Positions 46,501 through 54,819 of a DNA stretch of 64,000 nt are shown one piece after another. The notes beneath the pieces were generated by a model. It saw nothing but the letters and a program-made list of their open reading frames with translations. It was not told the DNA's origin and did not search any database. Within the stretch, counting starts at the first letter, position 1. Each line of letters begins with the position of its first letter. A program made the position numbers and the translations under genes. The stretch is from positions 1 to 64,000 of IMG/VR virus record IMGVR_UViG_3300007541_000020; one strand, 5' to 3'. This DNA is from a virus.

Positions 46501-48923
46501 ATAATGTGTACGCGATGGGCTCAAATGATCACAAATATGATTACATGAAAGGTGCGGGTGTATACATTGATCATAAAATGTTTAGAATAGGAGATCCAAA
46601 TCCAGGAGGGTTTGGATTATTCTGGACTGGTGAAAAATTATCAAACGGAAATTTTAAAGTTCCCACATTTAATGAAGATCCTGATGGATTTCATGCGATT
46701 GATATAAATCCAAATACATTAGAAATAAGGGGCAACTTAACAGCTGGAACGATACAAATAGGGGCCAGCGAACAAAATGCCTTAAGTGTCGATGATCAAG
46801 GCAATTTAACAATAGGAAATCAAAGCAAAAATATTCAGGGATTCTTCTCTAATAAAGCTGGTGTAAGTGGAATTTTAGGAGAAATTCCTAGTTATATATC
46901 AAGCCCTGATCCAGATGCTGTATACGTCCAATTAGATAAAAATGATATAAGCACACAAGAATCTATAGAACTTCAATCTCTAGCGAACGGAGGAGGGTTT
47001 CTTGAAACAAACTGGATTAGAGGAAGATTTAGAGGGTGGGAAGTAAGAGCTATAGAAAAAATAGAAACAGCAGGTAATGATGCAAAAAAATGGACTGTAA
47101 AACTTGGGGTGCCATTTTCGGCATATGTCGGTTTTAACTTTTTTGATATACAAGGAAACACATATGGACTAAGTGGCGTTGTAGCAACTGGATCAAAAGA
47201 TATTTACACGCAAAGCGATGCTCCTACCGATTCCTTAATAGGATACCCAAAAGTAAGAGATTGGTGGAGAGTACATCAAGCTAAATTCAAAGTTACTAAT
47301 GATGGAGTATTGTTTGCTGCAGATGCTAGAATACTAGGAACGGCCAAAGCAGATTCTTTAGAAGTAAATAAAACAATCGTTTTAGGGGACACTTATAATA
47401 CATACACTAGTATTATTCAAAGTTATGGATTTGAAGAAGGAAATGCATGTGACGGAGTTAATCCATCTGGCTGGAAAATTGTTGGCGATGGGCATGCCAT
47501 ATTTAAAAGTATTGATATAAGGTCTGGAGTAATCAGCGGGACTGTAGGTTTATCTATTGGGCAACAATGTGATGATACATATGCATTTAGAGCTAATCAA
47601 TTTGGAGAAATTGCCGTAGGAGATTCCAATGTTTTACATAAGAATAATTTCTACGTATCAAGAGAAGGAAATATATCAGCAAATAATGCCGTACTAAAAG
47701 GAGACCTTAGTGTTTCTGGATCTATTGACGTTGGAGATGGAATACTACTGGGATCGAAGGTTACAAGAGATCAATATGGAAATGTTACAAGTGTAACAAA
47801 AGACCTAAATGATGGAATTTTAATTACACAAAATGATATAAGATCATTGGCTTACACGGATGATTTTAATGGAGCAGCTGGTTTTAAAATAGACAATAAA
47901 GGAAGAGGGATATTTCATAATATAGCAGTTACTGGAGGAGCTCTCAGTGGAGTATCCTTAATTATTGGGAAGGGAACGGTAACCAGTCCTTATTTTAAAG
48001 CATTTTCAGATGGTGAAATAAGCGTCGGAAGTCACAATGGCGCAGGCACTGCTCCCAGTAAAAACGATCCTTTTTATGTTAGCAAAAAGGGAGAGTTATG
48101 GGCAAATGATGCTCGCATAAAAGGAACCATTAGTGGGAGTGCTGGATTAATAGGTTCCTTGTATATAGGAGAAACGTTTGTGTCAACATTTAACGAAGAC
48201 TCGGCATCTCCTGTTCGAACAAGCAATGATTTACAAAAAGTTGATTCTAAGAAACCGTTGGCGGCTGGTAATTACAGAACTGGATTATTTATTGGAAGAA
48301 ATGGAGAGTTCTCCATAACAAATGAACAAGGAAAATTGTTTGGATGGAGAGGTAGCAATAAATATTTAACTGTAACTGGATTGGCTTCTAGTAGTAGTGA
48401 AAATGCAAGTTTTTATACAGTGGAGGGTGCAGATAAAACAAAAGCAAATTTTGAAAAAGGAGTTGGATTTTACTTGCAAGGTGGAGGAGGAGGCAGTTAT
48501 ATATCCAATTTTACGACCGATACGAGTAGCGCAAAAAATATAGCAAGTAAAGTAATAACGCATATATGCGGGGAAATACATGGCCCTATAGTTGGTACAA
48601 ATTATACAGTACTGGCAAAATCTAAAATTGGGTATACCGTAAAAGAAGTTTACCTGGAATGCGATGGATCTAACAATACATGCACGGTTCAAATAAATAG
48701 AAGTCATCATAGTGTAAGCCCAGCCCAAAAAATAGGAGATGGAACTTTTCTTGGTAGCTCTGACGGAACATCAGAATTGGTGACATCAAATAATAAAATT
48801 GTAGTAAATAGCGAAAGTAATAGAAAGAATTTTGGATATATTGTTTTAAAAGTTATTCAGACTAATGGAGCAAATATAATTAAATTTAGAATAGAATTAA
48901 TTAGAGATAATAGCTATGCTTAA
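40506..48923 (+). CDS. Central tail tip/host specificity protein, lambda gpJ-like
   Basis: A 2805-residue tail-tip protein, more than twice the length of lambda gpJ (about 1130). Residues about 25-80 contain the gpJ start pattern (FFRSLDLICEGPIEGFCD, then GVYLNNVPVQ). Residues about 330-650 are the tip barrel region. Four fibronectin-III-like modules begin at about residues 1076, 1331, 1574 and 1795, each opening with a D-x-x-P-P/P-G motif. The C-terminal 800 residues are repetitive beta sequence with at least two copies of a unit containing 'FGEIAVG ... FYVSREGNISAN', suggesting a trimeric beta-helical needle. The protein should form the tip spike and contact the host receptor. It is coupled to the gpI-like gene. 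Confidence 0.88.
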   Translation: MPLYIESKASDTVPRLFRRKINGTYNPSDEDKEKLQSTSFFRSLDLICEGPIEGFCDATGALITDGRILQGVYLNNVPVQLTLSPKATQRFNFRNISVAYKFGTEDQEPLYIDSETNENFGWLEDCSYSSMTTSLGTVLDNQLQLEAGATAGGVPKELNSQANYSVIDADVDWLAITLNIEQCYSINEEGDHKPNQGQVMIFGDFTGAYHRSHGDTKITAVPNDGGNDYSIVINYDGMAMAPYQEEVFVKLRDVKDSKRNKNRRVYIKNATEETYNFKRKWSVSVPTVTEIVDKNLSYPFSAYIAVLCNAESFASVPNRSFHLKLKKVKVPSNYVEKMEGPNGPTNQRAYDSKFGAKGSTYSSEERHEGFWDGTFKDELEWTDNPAWILYDILTNDIYGLGEYIKNFNIDKWELYKIAKFCDELVETSKPHSTSSTGFKKERRFSCNIVLSNAADAFNTISELASVFRGVAYFNNQSVFFSVNRLKESIHKFTNDSVIEGIFRYSGAPKHSKFTAIRVAYKDKDNNYLTKYEYIEDPEGIIKFGLVMKETTAIGCTSRDQALRLGRWILLTSNLEEGQVSFTSDSQAEYLNPGDVFTVRDEMKNIHRFAGRIKEIKSDSININENYILLDQNLDLENFNIKDISFLIPSKDVEDENVEQYKAFIHRDGYNLGNQDGGFRKAEKLFIPLNSENSENQDIHSYLVNTENGTKFITNEEESAILKKTHNDSLIGGGAGHKTLNDYLLDSEVLAQLTNGTARSKITQKIKEGTLYFISAEAKDGSDLEIIEQDFQLIRKSDNGDGTYSIVGQDFNRDKFDKTENLSTIYKHTTFSYDTDDTDPGIGEDDEIPERILPPAPQVENPTFPRENTVDLLITTTGFVNTEGETKSRVNYYFHNTQENNLYYQDEYSKNHRYEIRCSEIDEDKYTTLFQSQFSVGGDQVNILQEGQYILSGVGKCGEYRVLYDHSIGEPKVLTPSGKALVGGTIDRHISVPNYNETDFSPFANIVRARNRNEWGEIKLEGCELFDEIYKDQKTGYVLSGQFELPNPDAYYELRWLEANDKGTSPEKIMFFKGSRDDIPPGPVSNFKIRINNLFPNMLNYSWQHQGQKDPDLAGFRIYTGHINGENPDYEFDDLDEDGVPNPGSEFAEIMGKNASYFTYEANTSDGTIKDNDGNTLSFNDTGAFHIRAFDMSNNLSVPANSNILTLFQFAEAPDIFLSGEIREEGVGTDTYGYYPILHVFYSGSFHEQDAFSKYSLSILDETNGFGVSTEYDIFRNGVKIADKNVYSAENSGHYEVRNVLPNSTYLGRISAVTTDGRLSPEGSDRTTIGKDEFAPGKLRNFRVDKQFSNFRFSWDEPIENDVKNVLLFTGLGGENFGIEKEDEDDIKKLEVRPKNPPFASVLPDDSPVFRVDKFKNAGDPFNERFKFHGLAVDTSNNTGMYEDFTYAYVDLSGPELHTSGQLTDDGRSLIHVFYSGEGQSDESFRYYLTQYQDTQDLAIQSFQGLDKANYINEADRKTVSEIHGKGSGHFSFEARGNRFYEIRSKMVFDAFESRWADDIVLTETKDGFIKAVPDQVPPGKPTWISATKNGNNIFLSWENPPDHDLLAINLYTGSKESTLESDGTFIHQRALQTSQVIPLRDFAANKNKQFYFYLQAVDTSLNTGEFSDSRGLNVGITRQLDRKEIYINSGIMLDEDGDGSAKPFISYKILDEPVNFQHALYDIQLSTNDTYNPLVSTQTIEVEHISDLNLNSGSGTFLNLNANTEYYLRARIREFDGKSSLYTEAWDNPILTPKDDIPPKNPENFYIISGPKQAILEWDWSAGISSDIASVLVYKTGIPTGRVATNSHKVNNCWSAEHISGYFEDNPDDYSYKLNASTSFVDNDIETGIAFPNTNSPKQSIYYHYLLKTVDRSNNTGEHFVSGKSRDPHEYYWVNKAKTKKDDFVNKRYGTTPHYHGYITGGAVSADYITNIYAGRILTDKLTTTDLILSHPSGRLLSDNVYAMGSNDHKYDYMKGAGVYIDHKMFRIGDPNPGGFGLFWTGEKLSNGNFKVPTFNEDPDGFHAIDINPNTLEIRGNLTAGTIQIGASEQNALSVDDQGNLTIGNQSKNIQGFFSNKAGVSGILGEIPSYISSPDPDAVYVQLDKNDISTQESIELQSLANGGGFLETNWIRGRFRGWEVRAIEKIETAGNDAKKWTVKLGVPFSAYVGFNFFDIQGNTYGLSGVVATGSKDIYTQSDAPTDSLIGYPKVRDWWRVHQAKFKVTNDGVLFAADARILGTAKADSLEVNKTIVLGDTYNTYTSIIQSYGFEEGNACDGVNPSGWKIVGDGHAIFKSIDIRSGVISGTVGLSIGQQCDDTYAFRANQFGEIAVGDSNVLHKNNFYVSREGNISANNAVLKGDLSVSGSIDVGDGILLGSKVTRDQYGNVTSVTKDLNDGILITQNDIRSLAYTDDFNGAAGFKIDNKGRGIFHNIAVTGGALSGVSLIIGKGTVTSPYFKAFSDGEISVGSHNGAGTAPSKNDPFYVSKKGELWANDARIKGTISGSAGLIGSLYIGETFVSTFNEDSASPVRTSNDLQKVDSKKPLAAGNYRTGLFIGRNGEFSITNEQGKLFGWRGSNKYLTVTGLASSSSENASFYTVEGADKTKANFEKGVGFYLQGGGGGSYISNFTTDTSSAKNIASKVITHICGEIHGPIVGTNYTVLAKSKIGYTVKEVYLECDGSNNTCTVQINRSHHSVSPAQKIGDGTFLGSSDGTSELVTSNNKIVVNSESNRKNFGYIVLKVIQTNGANIIKFRIELIRDNSYA
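47575..48150 (+). repeat. Diverged fibre repeat inside the gpJ-like gene
   Basis: Two copies at protein level, about 47587-47720 and 47995-48150, share the pattern F-[RK]-A-x3-G-E-I-[AS]-V-G, then FYVS-[RK]-x-G and A-N-[ND]-A-x-[LI]-K-G. A weaker third copy lies near 47290-47360. The spacing and Gly/Asn turns resemble triple-beta-helix fibre repeats. Confidence 0.6.
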
Positions 48924-48935
48924 TAATATATTATT

Positions 48936-49091
48936 ATGAATATTAAAGAATTAGACGACCTTAATATAAAAGCTATACTTTATGATTTAATTTCAGAAAA
49001 AGAATTAATACAAGAGAATATAGACAGATTAAAAGAAGAATTGCTTAGAAGAGAGGTAGAAAGAGAAGATAACAAAAAAAAGGAGCAGTAA
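48936..49091 (+). CDS. 51-residue coiled-coil protein
   Basis: A short gene fitting exactly between the gpJ-like stop and the next start. It encodes 51 residues, MNIKELDDLNIKAILYDL then Glu/Lys/Arg-rich helix ending in KKKEQ, with hydrophobic residues at heptad-like spacing. The stop TAA is directly followed by the ATG of the 1100-residue gene, and an AGGAG inside its 3' end serves as that gene's ribosome site. It may be a chaperone or clamp for the gpJ-like or fibre protein; this is inference. Confidence 0.6.
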   Translation: MNIKELDDLNIKAILYDLISEKELIQENIDRLKEELLRREVEREDNKKKEQ

Positions 49092-52000
49092 ATGCCTTTC
49101 GATGACATATATTGCAAGATTTATGGAAATACAGATTATAAAAAGTCTGGGGAATATCAAGTATCTCCTTATGTCTTTGCTAGATTTGGGAAAACAAAAA
49201 CTGAAGACAGTCATTCTGATTTTACTTTTCTGGGAGATAGAAGATGGGCGATAGCTCCTAGATACTGGGTGCAAGGAATGGATATGCAATATCCATTTTT
49301 TATATTTGATATAGAACATCCAAAATTTACAGACGGTGAACCTGTTGCCCCCATGAGAACTACATCTGTGGTTTATGGATGGCCTGGAGTTAAGGGAACC
49401 TACAGGGATGGAACTTATGGAGCTCGGGAAACAGTAGACGGGATGAATATTGGAAGTGTTTCGACAATGGTTCAAAATGCTTATAGATCAAAATACTCTG
49501 GAATTACAAACAATGAAATACTGTTTGAGTGTCAAAATAGAGAAAGTTGCCACAACTTTACAAATATGCCATATATAAAAAATGTTGAAAATCCTTTTGT
49601 TGGAGTGCATAAAGAACAACCTCTTGAAATTACTGCAGATGGAAATTATTATAGAGGATTTTATATAGTTTTGGAAAGGGAGAGGTTTCATTATGACGAA
49701 GCGAGGATAGCATTATGGCCATATAATCAATTTAATGATTCAACGGGGCTATACCCACCCTGTAGAAGCATGAGTGTGGCAGGAGAATATTTTCCCGATG
49801 GAAGGACCAGTTTTTATTCTACAAAACTTTTTGAATTTAATGTGGGGGCAACCTATGCATTGAGATATCTGGTTGGAATAGCAGATAAGGCTACATGCAA
49901 TAAAACAACTGGAATAGGCTGCGGAACCACACCAGAAGGAGAAAAGGTTGACTTGCAAACATTTGCGTGCAATGCACAGAGGCATGGATATACAGAAAAT
50001 GATAAAAATAATCCTGATTATGGCGCTCAATGTTATTTTAAAAGAAATACACTCAAAGAACATATAAGACTTGTCGCTGAAGATCCAGTTGGAAAATTTG
50101 GTACTACAAGTAGAGCACAAGCTTTGGCAGATGGATTTTCCACAAAAATACCTTTAAATGGATTAAACTCTGATGATGTAAGGCAAAGGTTATACGGATC
50201 TTATGATTCTGGAAATGATTTTGTGGACCCTTGGTCCAAAGCAGAAAACATTTGGAACAATGCAGATGCATATGATTTTAGAGATCTTTTGACAATATGG
50301 ACATGGACCAGGAAGGCTCCTGGAACTCAGCATAGCCCAAAAAGCATATCGAATATAACACCAGCGATGGAGGCCGAAATGTTTTGGTTTTATTGGAGAA
50401 CATTTGGAGGACATCAATTTTGGTATGAGCTGAATGACTCAGCTCCTTTTCTTTGGGATTTCGCTTTTTGTAATGGACTAGGAATCAACAAAGGCCCTGG
50501 TCCTGGCCCAATAAGATATGAATATGCACCTGGCCATAGTAATTCTCCAGGATTTGCAGAGATTGATGTCAAAGATGCAGTAATACATCCAGATTATAGT
50601 GTAAGAAAACAAATAGAAACTGGAAATGTTTGGATAAAAAATATTACAATAAAGAAAGGTAATACCGTATTAGAAGCAAAAAATGATATCAAGGGAGAGT
50701 ATCAAGAAATATCGAGCAGTGAAATATGGAATGGGAAAGGAACTACACATATAACAGCAACGAGCAGTGGAACTGGAAATAAGACAATAACATTTTCGAA
50801 TTTATACAAAAGCAAATCTAATATAATTTCTAGATATATAGCGACAGACTTTAAAATAAAATTTGGATCAGAAACTACAGAATATTCGATAGCTAGTGTT
50901 TCTAGTTCAAGTAATACAATAACTTTATCAACAGCAAGAGGGGGGAAGATTACTAATTCAAGTTTCACTCTGTTGATACCAAGAGGGGCGAGGGGATCTG
51001 GTTACACTTGGGGACAATATAAATTAACAAATTTTGATAAAGATAATTTCACGAATACCAATAGCACTTGGCTTAGCATACAATACAGGTCTCCAAAATT
51101 TGGAAACAATCTACATAGAGATTTATTTCCAAACGTTGAAATATCAAATTATAGCAATTGGCCCAGTGCTAGCGGAGATGTGCAGAATTTAAATTTTTAC
51201 AGTTTGAGCAACAACTACAGAACATTTGAGGCTTCAAAATTCGGACAGACTGGAAAGCCAGTAAGGCACCCTTATTTTGCCAACGAGTTAGGGGAAGCTT
51301 TATATCTAGATAATGATTTTCATCATATAGCTTTTTGGGATAGAGCGTACCTAAGGGGAAGTATGCCTAGATATGGATTTGCTTCTTGCAAGATTCCAGG
51401 GAAGAAAAATGTAACATGGAATGGAGAAAAATGGGTTGAATATTGGGAGCGTGTATTTTCTCCAAGATCTAGTTCTACATGGACAGAGACTAGTGTGGAT
51501 GCTACTCTAAATAAAGCTGGATACACAAATCTAGCATGGACTACTTCTACTGGAGATGGAAACTATAACGAACAGGCACTGGATGGAAGTCCAGTGAATG
51601 TTTACACACCCAGGTTTTATATGGACGGAATAGACAAGGCTTCTGGATCAATTTGGCCAAATTACAGAAATATATTGGCTGATATAGAAGACCCCGAGGG
51701 AGTGTTTCCATTTGATTACGATTTTCCAGATCGAACAGATTGGACTTCAAAATACACAACTGCATTCAGTAAAGTTTATGGAGCTACTGGAGTTCCATCC
51801 ATAGGCAAAATATTAGATGGGCCTTGGTGTTCTTTTTGTTCATTTAAAACTGATACTAATATAGAAATTTGGGGCACTGCAGAAGGTCAATATTTTGAAA
51901 CTAATGACCCGAAAACACCATATTTATATGTATGGGGATCTGGTGTATATGAAGTAACTGGTGCTCATGCACGATTTGCATTGCAAAGTATTTCAAGCAT

Positions 52001-52394
52001 TACAGGAACTTATTATACAGCAGAATCTGTGGTTTTAAATAGAAATGTAAGAAGTACAGTCTATGGCATATGGCAAGATATATACAAAGCAAAATTTGAA
52101 AAAACTGCAATGCATCCATGGGTGTTGGCTCTATATGGACACGGAGGAGATAGTACTGGATGGGCAGAGGTAGAAGGCGGTAGTAAAAAACATGCTTTGA
52201 CTATATATGAAAGCAACGGATTTGTACTAAGGGGAGAAAAAATACAAGTTATGCTGCATGAATGTCCACCTTTATTTTGTAGGCAACTAGAAGCGAATAC
52301 TGGAATGGCATTAAGTAATGATGCATCTAATACATCTTGGGGTAGATCAATGCATCCAGTAAATAGATACAGAATATATTTAGTAGCTAAATAA
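49092..52394 (+). CDS. Putative tail fibre or receptor-binding protein
   Basis: An 1100-residue protein directly after the tail-tip genes, where fibres and receptor-binding proteins are normally found. No known domain is recognised. It is rich in Trp, Tyr, Phe and Gly, and unusually rich in cysteine for a phage virion protein, with close pairs such as CQNRESC (about residue 149), CNKTTGIGC, CSFC and CPPLFC. A central stretch around residues 515-640 is Ser/Thr/Asn-rich beta sequence. The ATG is preceded by AGGAG at a good distance. The gene converges with the glycan operon, nine bases apart. Binding of a surface sugar is a guess based on aromatic richness and location. Confidence 0.6.
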   Translation: MPFDDIYCKIYGNTDYKKSGEYQVSPYVFARFGKTKTEDSHSDFTFLGDRRWAIAPRYWVQGMDMQYPFFIFDIEHPKFTDGEPVAPMRTTSVVYGWPGVKGTYRDGTYGARETVDGMNIGSVSTMVQNAYRSKYSGITNNEILFECQNRESCHNFTNMPYIKNVENPFVGVHKEQPLEITADGNYYRGFYIVLERERFHYDEARIALWPYNQFNDSTGLYPPCRSMSVAGEYFPDGRTSFYSTKLFEFNVGATYALRYLVGIADKATCNKTTGIGCGTTPEGEKVDLQTFACNAQRHGYTENDKNNPDYGAQCYFKRNTLKEHIRLVAEDPVGKFGTTSRAQALADGFSTKIPLNGLNSDDVRQRLYGSYDSGNDFVDPWSKAENIWNNADAYDFRDLLTIWTWTRKAPGTQHSPKSISNITPAMEAEMFWFYWRTFGGHQFWYELNDSAPFLWDFAFCNGLGINKGPGPGPIRYEYAPGHSNSPGFAEIDVKDAVIHPDYSVRKQIETGNVWIKNITIKKGNTVLEAKNDIKGEYQEISSSEIWNGKGTTHITATSSGTGNKTITFSNLYKSKSNIISRYIATDFKIKFGSETTEYSIASVSSSSNTITLSTARGGKITNSSFTLLIPRGARGSGYTWGQYKLTNFDKDNFTNTNSTWLSIQYRSPKFGNNLHRDLFPNVEISNYSNWPSASGDVQNLNFYSLSNNYRTFEASKFGQTGKPVRHPYFANELGEALYLDNDFHHIAFWDRAYLRGSMPRYGFASCKIPGKKNVTWNGEKWVEYWERVFSPRSSSTWTETSVDATLNKAGYTNLAWTTSTGDGNYNEQALDGSPVNVYTPRFYMDGIDKASGSIWPNYRNILADIEDPEGVFPFDYDFPDRTDWTSKYTTAFSKVYGATGVPSIGKILDGPWCSFCSFKTDTNIEIWGTAEGQYFETNDPKTPYLYVWGSGVYEVTGAHARFALQSISSITGTYYTAESVVLNRNVRSTVYGIWQDIYKAKFEKTAMHPWVLALYGHGGDSTGWAEVEGGSKKHALTIYESNGFVLRGEKIQVMLHECPPLFCRQLEANTGMALSNDASNTSWGRSMHPVNRYRIYLVAK

Positions 52395-52403
52395 AAGGTA
52401 ATT

Positions 52404-53033
52404 TCATGTTTTGTAAATGTACCAGATGCGTTTGCCTGATGTTAATATTTCAAAATTAAAATCCTGAGATATTCTTTTAAGTGCGTTTGGTAAACCAAAT
52501 ATTGTTCGATCATCACCAAAAATAACTCCGCCTTTGTTTAAGATAGAATAATAATTTTTAATATCTTGATAGGCGTCCTCCTCTAAGTGAGAGCCGTCAA
52601 TATATATTAGATCAGGATTGATTTTCTTATACTTTAAAATTTCAAAACCGATTACACTTGTATTAGGTATTGGTTGTATTAAATCTTGTGCATTATTATG
52701 TACCACATTGCTTAAAAACTGATAATATACTTGAGGGAAGCCATGTAAACAATTAAGGTCACGCTCGGGCGTGTGAGAATGATATGTCCAAAACTCTTCA
52801 GCTCCCAGCCACGTATCAATACAATAAATCTTATTACAATTTAAATTATTGTTTTTGCAAATATTTGCCATGTTGATTGCTGATGCGCCTAACCAAGTTC
52901 CGACCTCAACAATTAAGTTGGGATTTATTTCTAATAAAATTTTCTTAAAAAATGGATCGTTTGAGCCCCAGCCAGAAAGTTTTTCAGGCAATGGCTTAAA
53001 ATTTTTGTATATATCTTGGTTGATTTGATTCAT
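52404..53033 (-). CDS. Class I SAM methyltransferase, family 24-like
   Basis: A 209-residue protein with a Rossmann-type SAM fold: motif I is IVEVGTWLGASAINMA (residues about 41-56), followed by IYCIDTW at strand two and the late DLIYIDGSHLEEDAYQDI with GGVIFGDD. This pattern fits the small Methyltransf_24/cephalosporin-hydroxylase-like group, often linked to glycan or lipid gene clusters. It is the last gene of the minus-strand sugar operon, overlapping the mutase gene by four bases, so it probably O-methylates a sugar of the same product. The substrate is not evident. Confidence 0.8.
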   Translation of the reverse strand: MNQINQDIYKNFKPLPEKLSGWGSNDPFFKKILLEINPNLIVEVGTWLGASAINMANICKNNNLNCNKIYCIDTWLGAEEFWTYHSHTPERDLNCLHGFPQVYYQFLSNVVHNNAQDLIQPIPNTSVIGFEILKYKKINPDLIYIDGSHLEEDAYQDIKNYYSILNKGGVIFGDDRTIFGLPNALKRISQDFNFEILTSGKRIWYIYKT

Positions 53034-54025
53034 GTTAATTTATTAATAGCTTGTTTTATAGTGACCCACATATCCATGTATTGATATGTAGCTAGACGAC
53101 CTAAGAAAATTACATTATTTTCTGATCGGATAGATTTTTTATATTTTTTATAAATTTCTTGACCCTCTCCAAAATTTTTGGGGTATATTGGTTCGTTTGT
53201 TTCATCGTGTTCTTCTGGGTAATCCCGCGTTAAAATTGTATGATCTTCTTGCTGGTTTAAAAAAACACTGTTATCAACTGTCCTATTGTATTTTATAGTT
53301 TTATCTTCGCATTCATTGATTTGAGCTCCAGAATCAAAAGAAAATAAATCAGTTCTTTTAGTTTTAAAATGTTTAAATTTAAGAGATCTATAGGGTAATT
53401 TTCCAAATTTCAAATCAAAGAATTCATCTGGTTTGCCAGTATATATCATTTTATCACATTTTAATTTTTTGTACTCATTCCTTGATACTCCCAAATTAAC
53501 CTTAATACCATTTAACATATTATTCATCATGTCTGTATAACCTTTATGAGGTATACCTTGATACTTATCGAGTGAATACCTGTCATCAAATGATTCCCTG
53601 CGGGTTGGTACTCTTGAGGAAATAGATTTGGGCAATTTATCCCAAGCGATGCCCCAATGTCTCTCAGAATAATTAATAAATATAGAATCATAAATTTCTT
53701 TATCTGTGAGTTTTTTTCCTATTTGCTGTTCTGTTAACTTGCTGTATGGAATGTTAATCATTCCATACTTTGTATTAGCCCTAACTCTCAAACTATGATT
53801 GTTAAATTTTGTATATCTATTTAAAAAATTCCATACTTGCTCATCGTTTGTATGAAAACAATGTAGCCCATATTTGTGAACTTTAATGCCTTCCATGTCT
53901 TCATCATAACAATTTCCGCCAATATGATTGCGAATATCAAATATTTCAACATTATGCCCTTGGCTTTTTAAAATATTTGCTGATGTTATGCCTGATAGTC
54001 CGCAGCCTATTATATTAATTTTCAT
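53030..54025 (-). CDS. glf: UDP-galactopyranose mutase
   Basis: A 331-residue flavoenzyme converting UDP-galactopyranose to UDP-galactofuranose. The N terminus has the FAD motif (INIIGCGLSGITSANILK) and HIGGNCYD. Family signatures follow: HKYGLHCFHTND (residues about 51-62), WGIAWDKLP with SSRVPTR, and GIPHKGYTDMMNNML. The C terminus has FLGRLATYQYMDMW, which binds flavin and substrate. At 331 residues it is a little shorter than typical bacterial enzymes (about 370). It overlaps both neighbours by four bases and lies between glycosyltransferase-type genes and a methyltransferase, supplying galactofuranose donor. This is one of the firmest assignments in the window. Confidence 0.93.
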   Translation of the reverse strand: MKINIIGCGLSGITSANILKSQGHNVEIFDIRNHIGGNCYDEDMEGIKVHKYGLHCFHTNDEQVWNFLNRYTKFNNHSLRVRANTKYGMINIPYSKLTEQQIGKKLTDKEIYDSIFINYSERHWGIAWDKLPKSISSRVPTRRESFDDRYSLDKYQGIPHKGYTDMMNNMLNGIKVNLGVSRNEYKKLKCDKMIYTGKPDEFFDLKFGKLPYRSLKFKHFKTKRTDLFSFDSGAQINECEDKTIKYNRTVDNSVFLNQQEDHTILTRDYPEEHDETNEPIYPKNFGEGQEIYKKYKKSIRSENNVIFLGRLATYQYMDMWVTIKQAINKLT

Positions 54026-54801
54026 TTAATTTTTTTGATATCATGAAGTAATGTTTCATATTTAGAATAAGTTCTTATCTTAGAATTTGAAAATTTACTA
54101 TACCAAAGATTAAAAGTGTTATGTTGTACTTCCCCTCCTTTGATTGCATATATGTAATTAAATCCACCAGTAAAACTTGATAGTATACTACCACCACCTT
54201 GAACCGATATTTTACCTATGGATTTAGATCCTAAGATTAATTGCAGTTCGTTAAATGAATAATTTTCTTGTAATTCATTTATATCAATTACATTAGGAAA
54301 ATTTTTAGAAATCAAATCGTAATCTCCTAAATCGAACAAAATACTATTGTCTTTGGGGATTTTATCTCCCCTGGGTCTATTATAGATTAAAGAAAAATGG
54401 GGGCTTAATATTTTAAAAATCTCAGAAAGAGTATTCAAGTCAAGAAAATTGACTGGCTCTGAACCCCATTCAGTATTGTACTTGTTGTTGACTATTAATA
54501 CATCTTTTTCAAAAGAATTTTTTAATTTTTTATTTTTAAAGTGCGATTTATAGTCTGGGAAAATTTCATTTTTAAGAGCTGGAACATGTATATCTCCGTA
54601 GAAATTATTCGTTTTCTCTGTCCTTTTTGTGTACTTTTCTATAACACAATCTTCTGGCAAAAAGTAATAAAAGCATCGCATGCCTTGATTTGTTATTACT
54701 GTAACTTTATCATTGTTTAAGTAGTGCTTATATACAAGAGGGACAATCAAAATAAGTTCATACCCAAATTCTGGCGCATAAGTATCTACAATTAATTCCA
54801 T
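54022..54801 (-). CDS. Unassigned protein of the sugar operon, possible glycosyltransferase
   Basis: A 259-residue protein with alternating beta/alpha sequence. The start EFGYELILIVPLVYKHYL and the later KISVQGGGSILSSFTGG resemble parts of GT-B-type transferases or of pyruvyl/fucosyl-transferase-like enzymes, where a Gly-rich turn near the C terminus binds the donor. No complete family signature is seen. It overlaps the mutase gene by four bases and has a weak ribosome site. Given that every other operon member handles sugars, a transferase acting on the galactofuranose-containing glycan is plausible. Confidence 0.55.
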   Translation of the reverse strand: MELIVDTYAPEFGYELILIVPLVYKHYLNNDKVTVITNQGMRCFYYFLPEDCVIEKYTKRTEKTNNFYGDIHVPALKNEIFPDYKSHFKNKKLKNSFEKDVLIVNNKYNTEWGSEPVNFLDLNTLSEIFKILSPHFSLIYNRPRGDKIPKDNSILFDLGDYDLISKNFPNVIDINELQENYSFNELQLILGSKSIGKISVQGGGSILSSFTGGFNYIYAIKGGEVQHNTFNLWYSKFSNSKIRTYSKYETLLHDIKKIK

Positions 54802-54819
54802 TTGAATTGAGTGTTATTT

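Noticed and set aside
49029-49475. 148-codon minus-strand frame over the start of the fibre gene
   Set aside because: Shadow of the 51-residue and 1100-residue genes, which have exact junctions and a good ribosome site.
12265-51960. GTGTATA copies inside coding sequence (for example near 12270, 46559, 51948)
   Set aside because: They are not before genes and lack the long AT run that follows the five intergenic copies.
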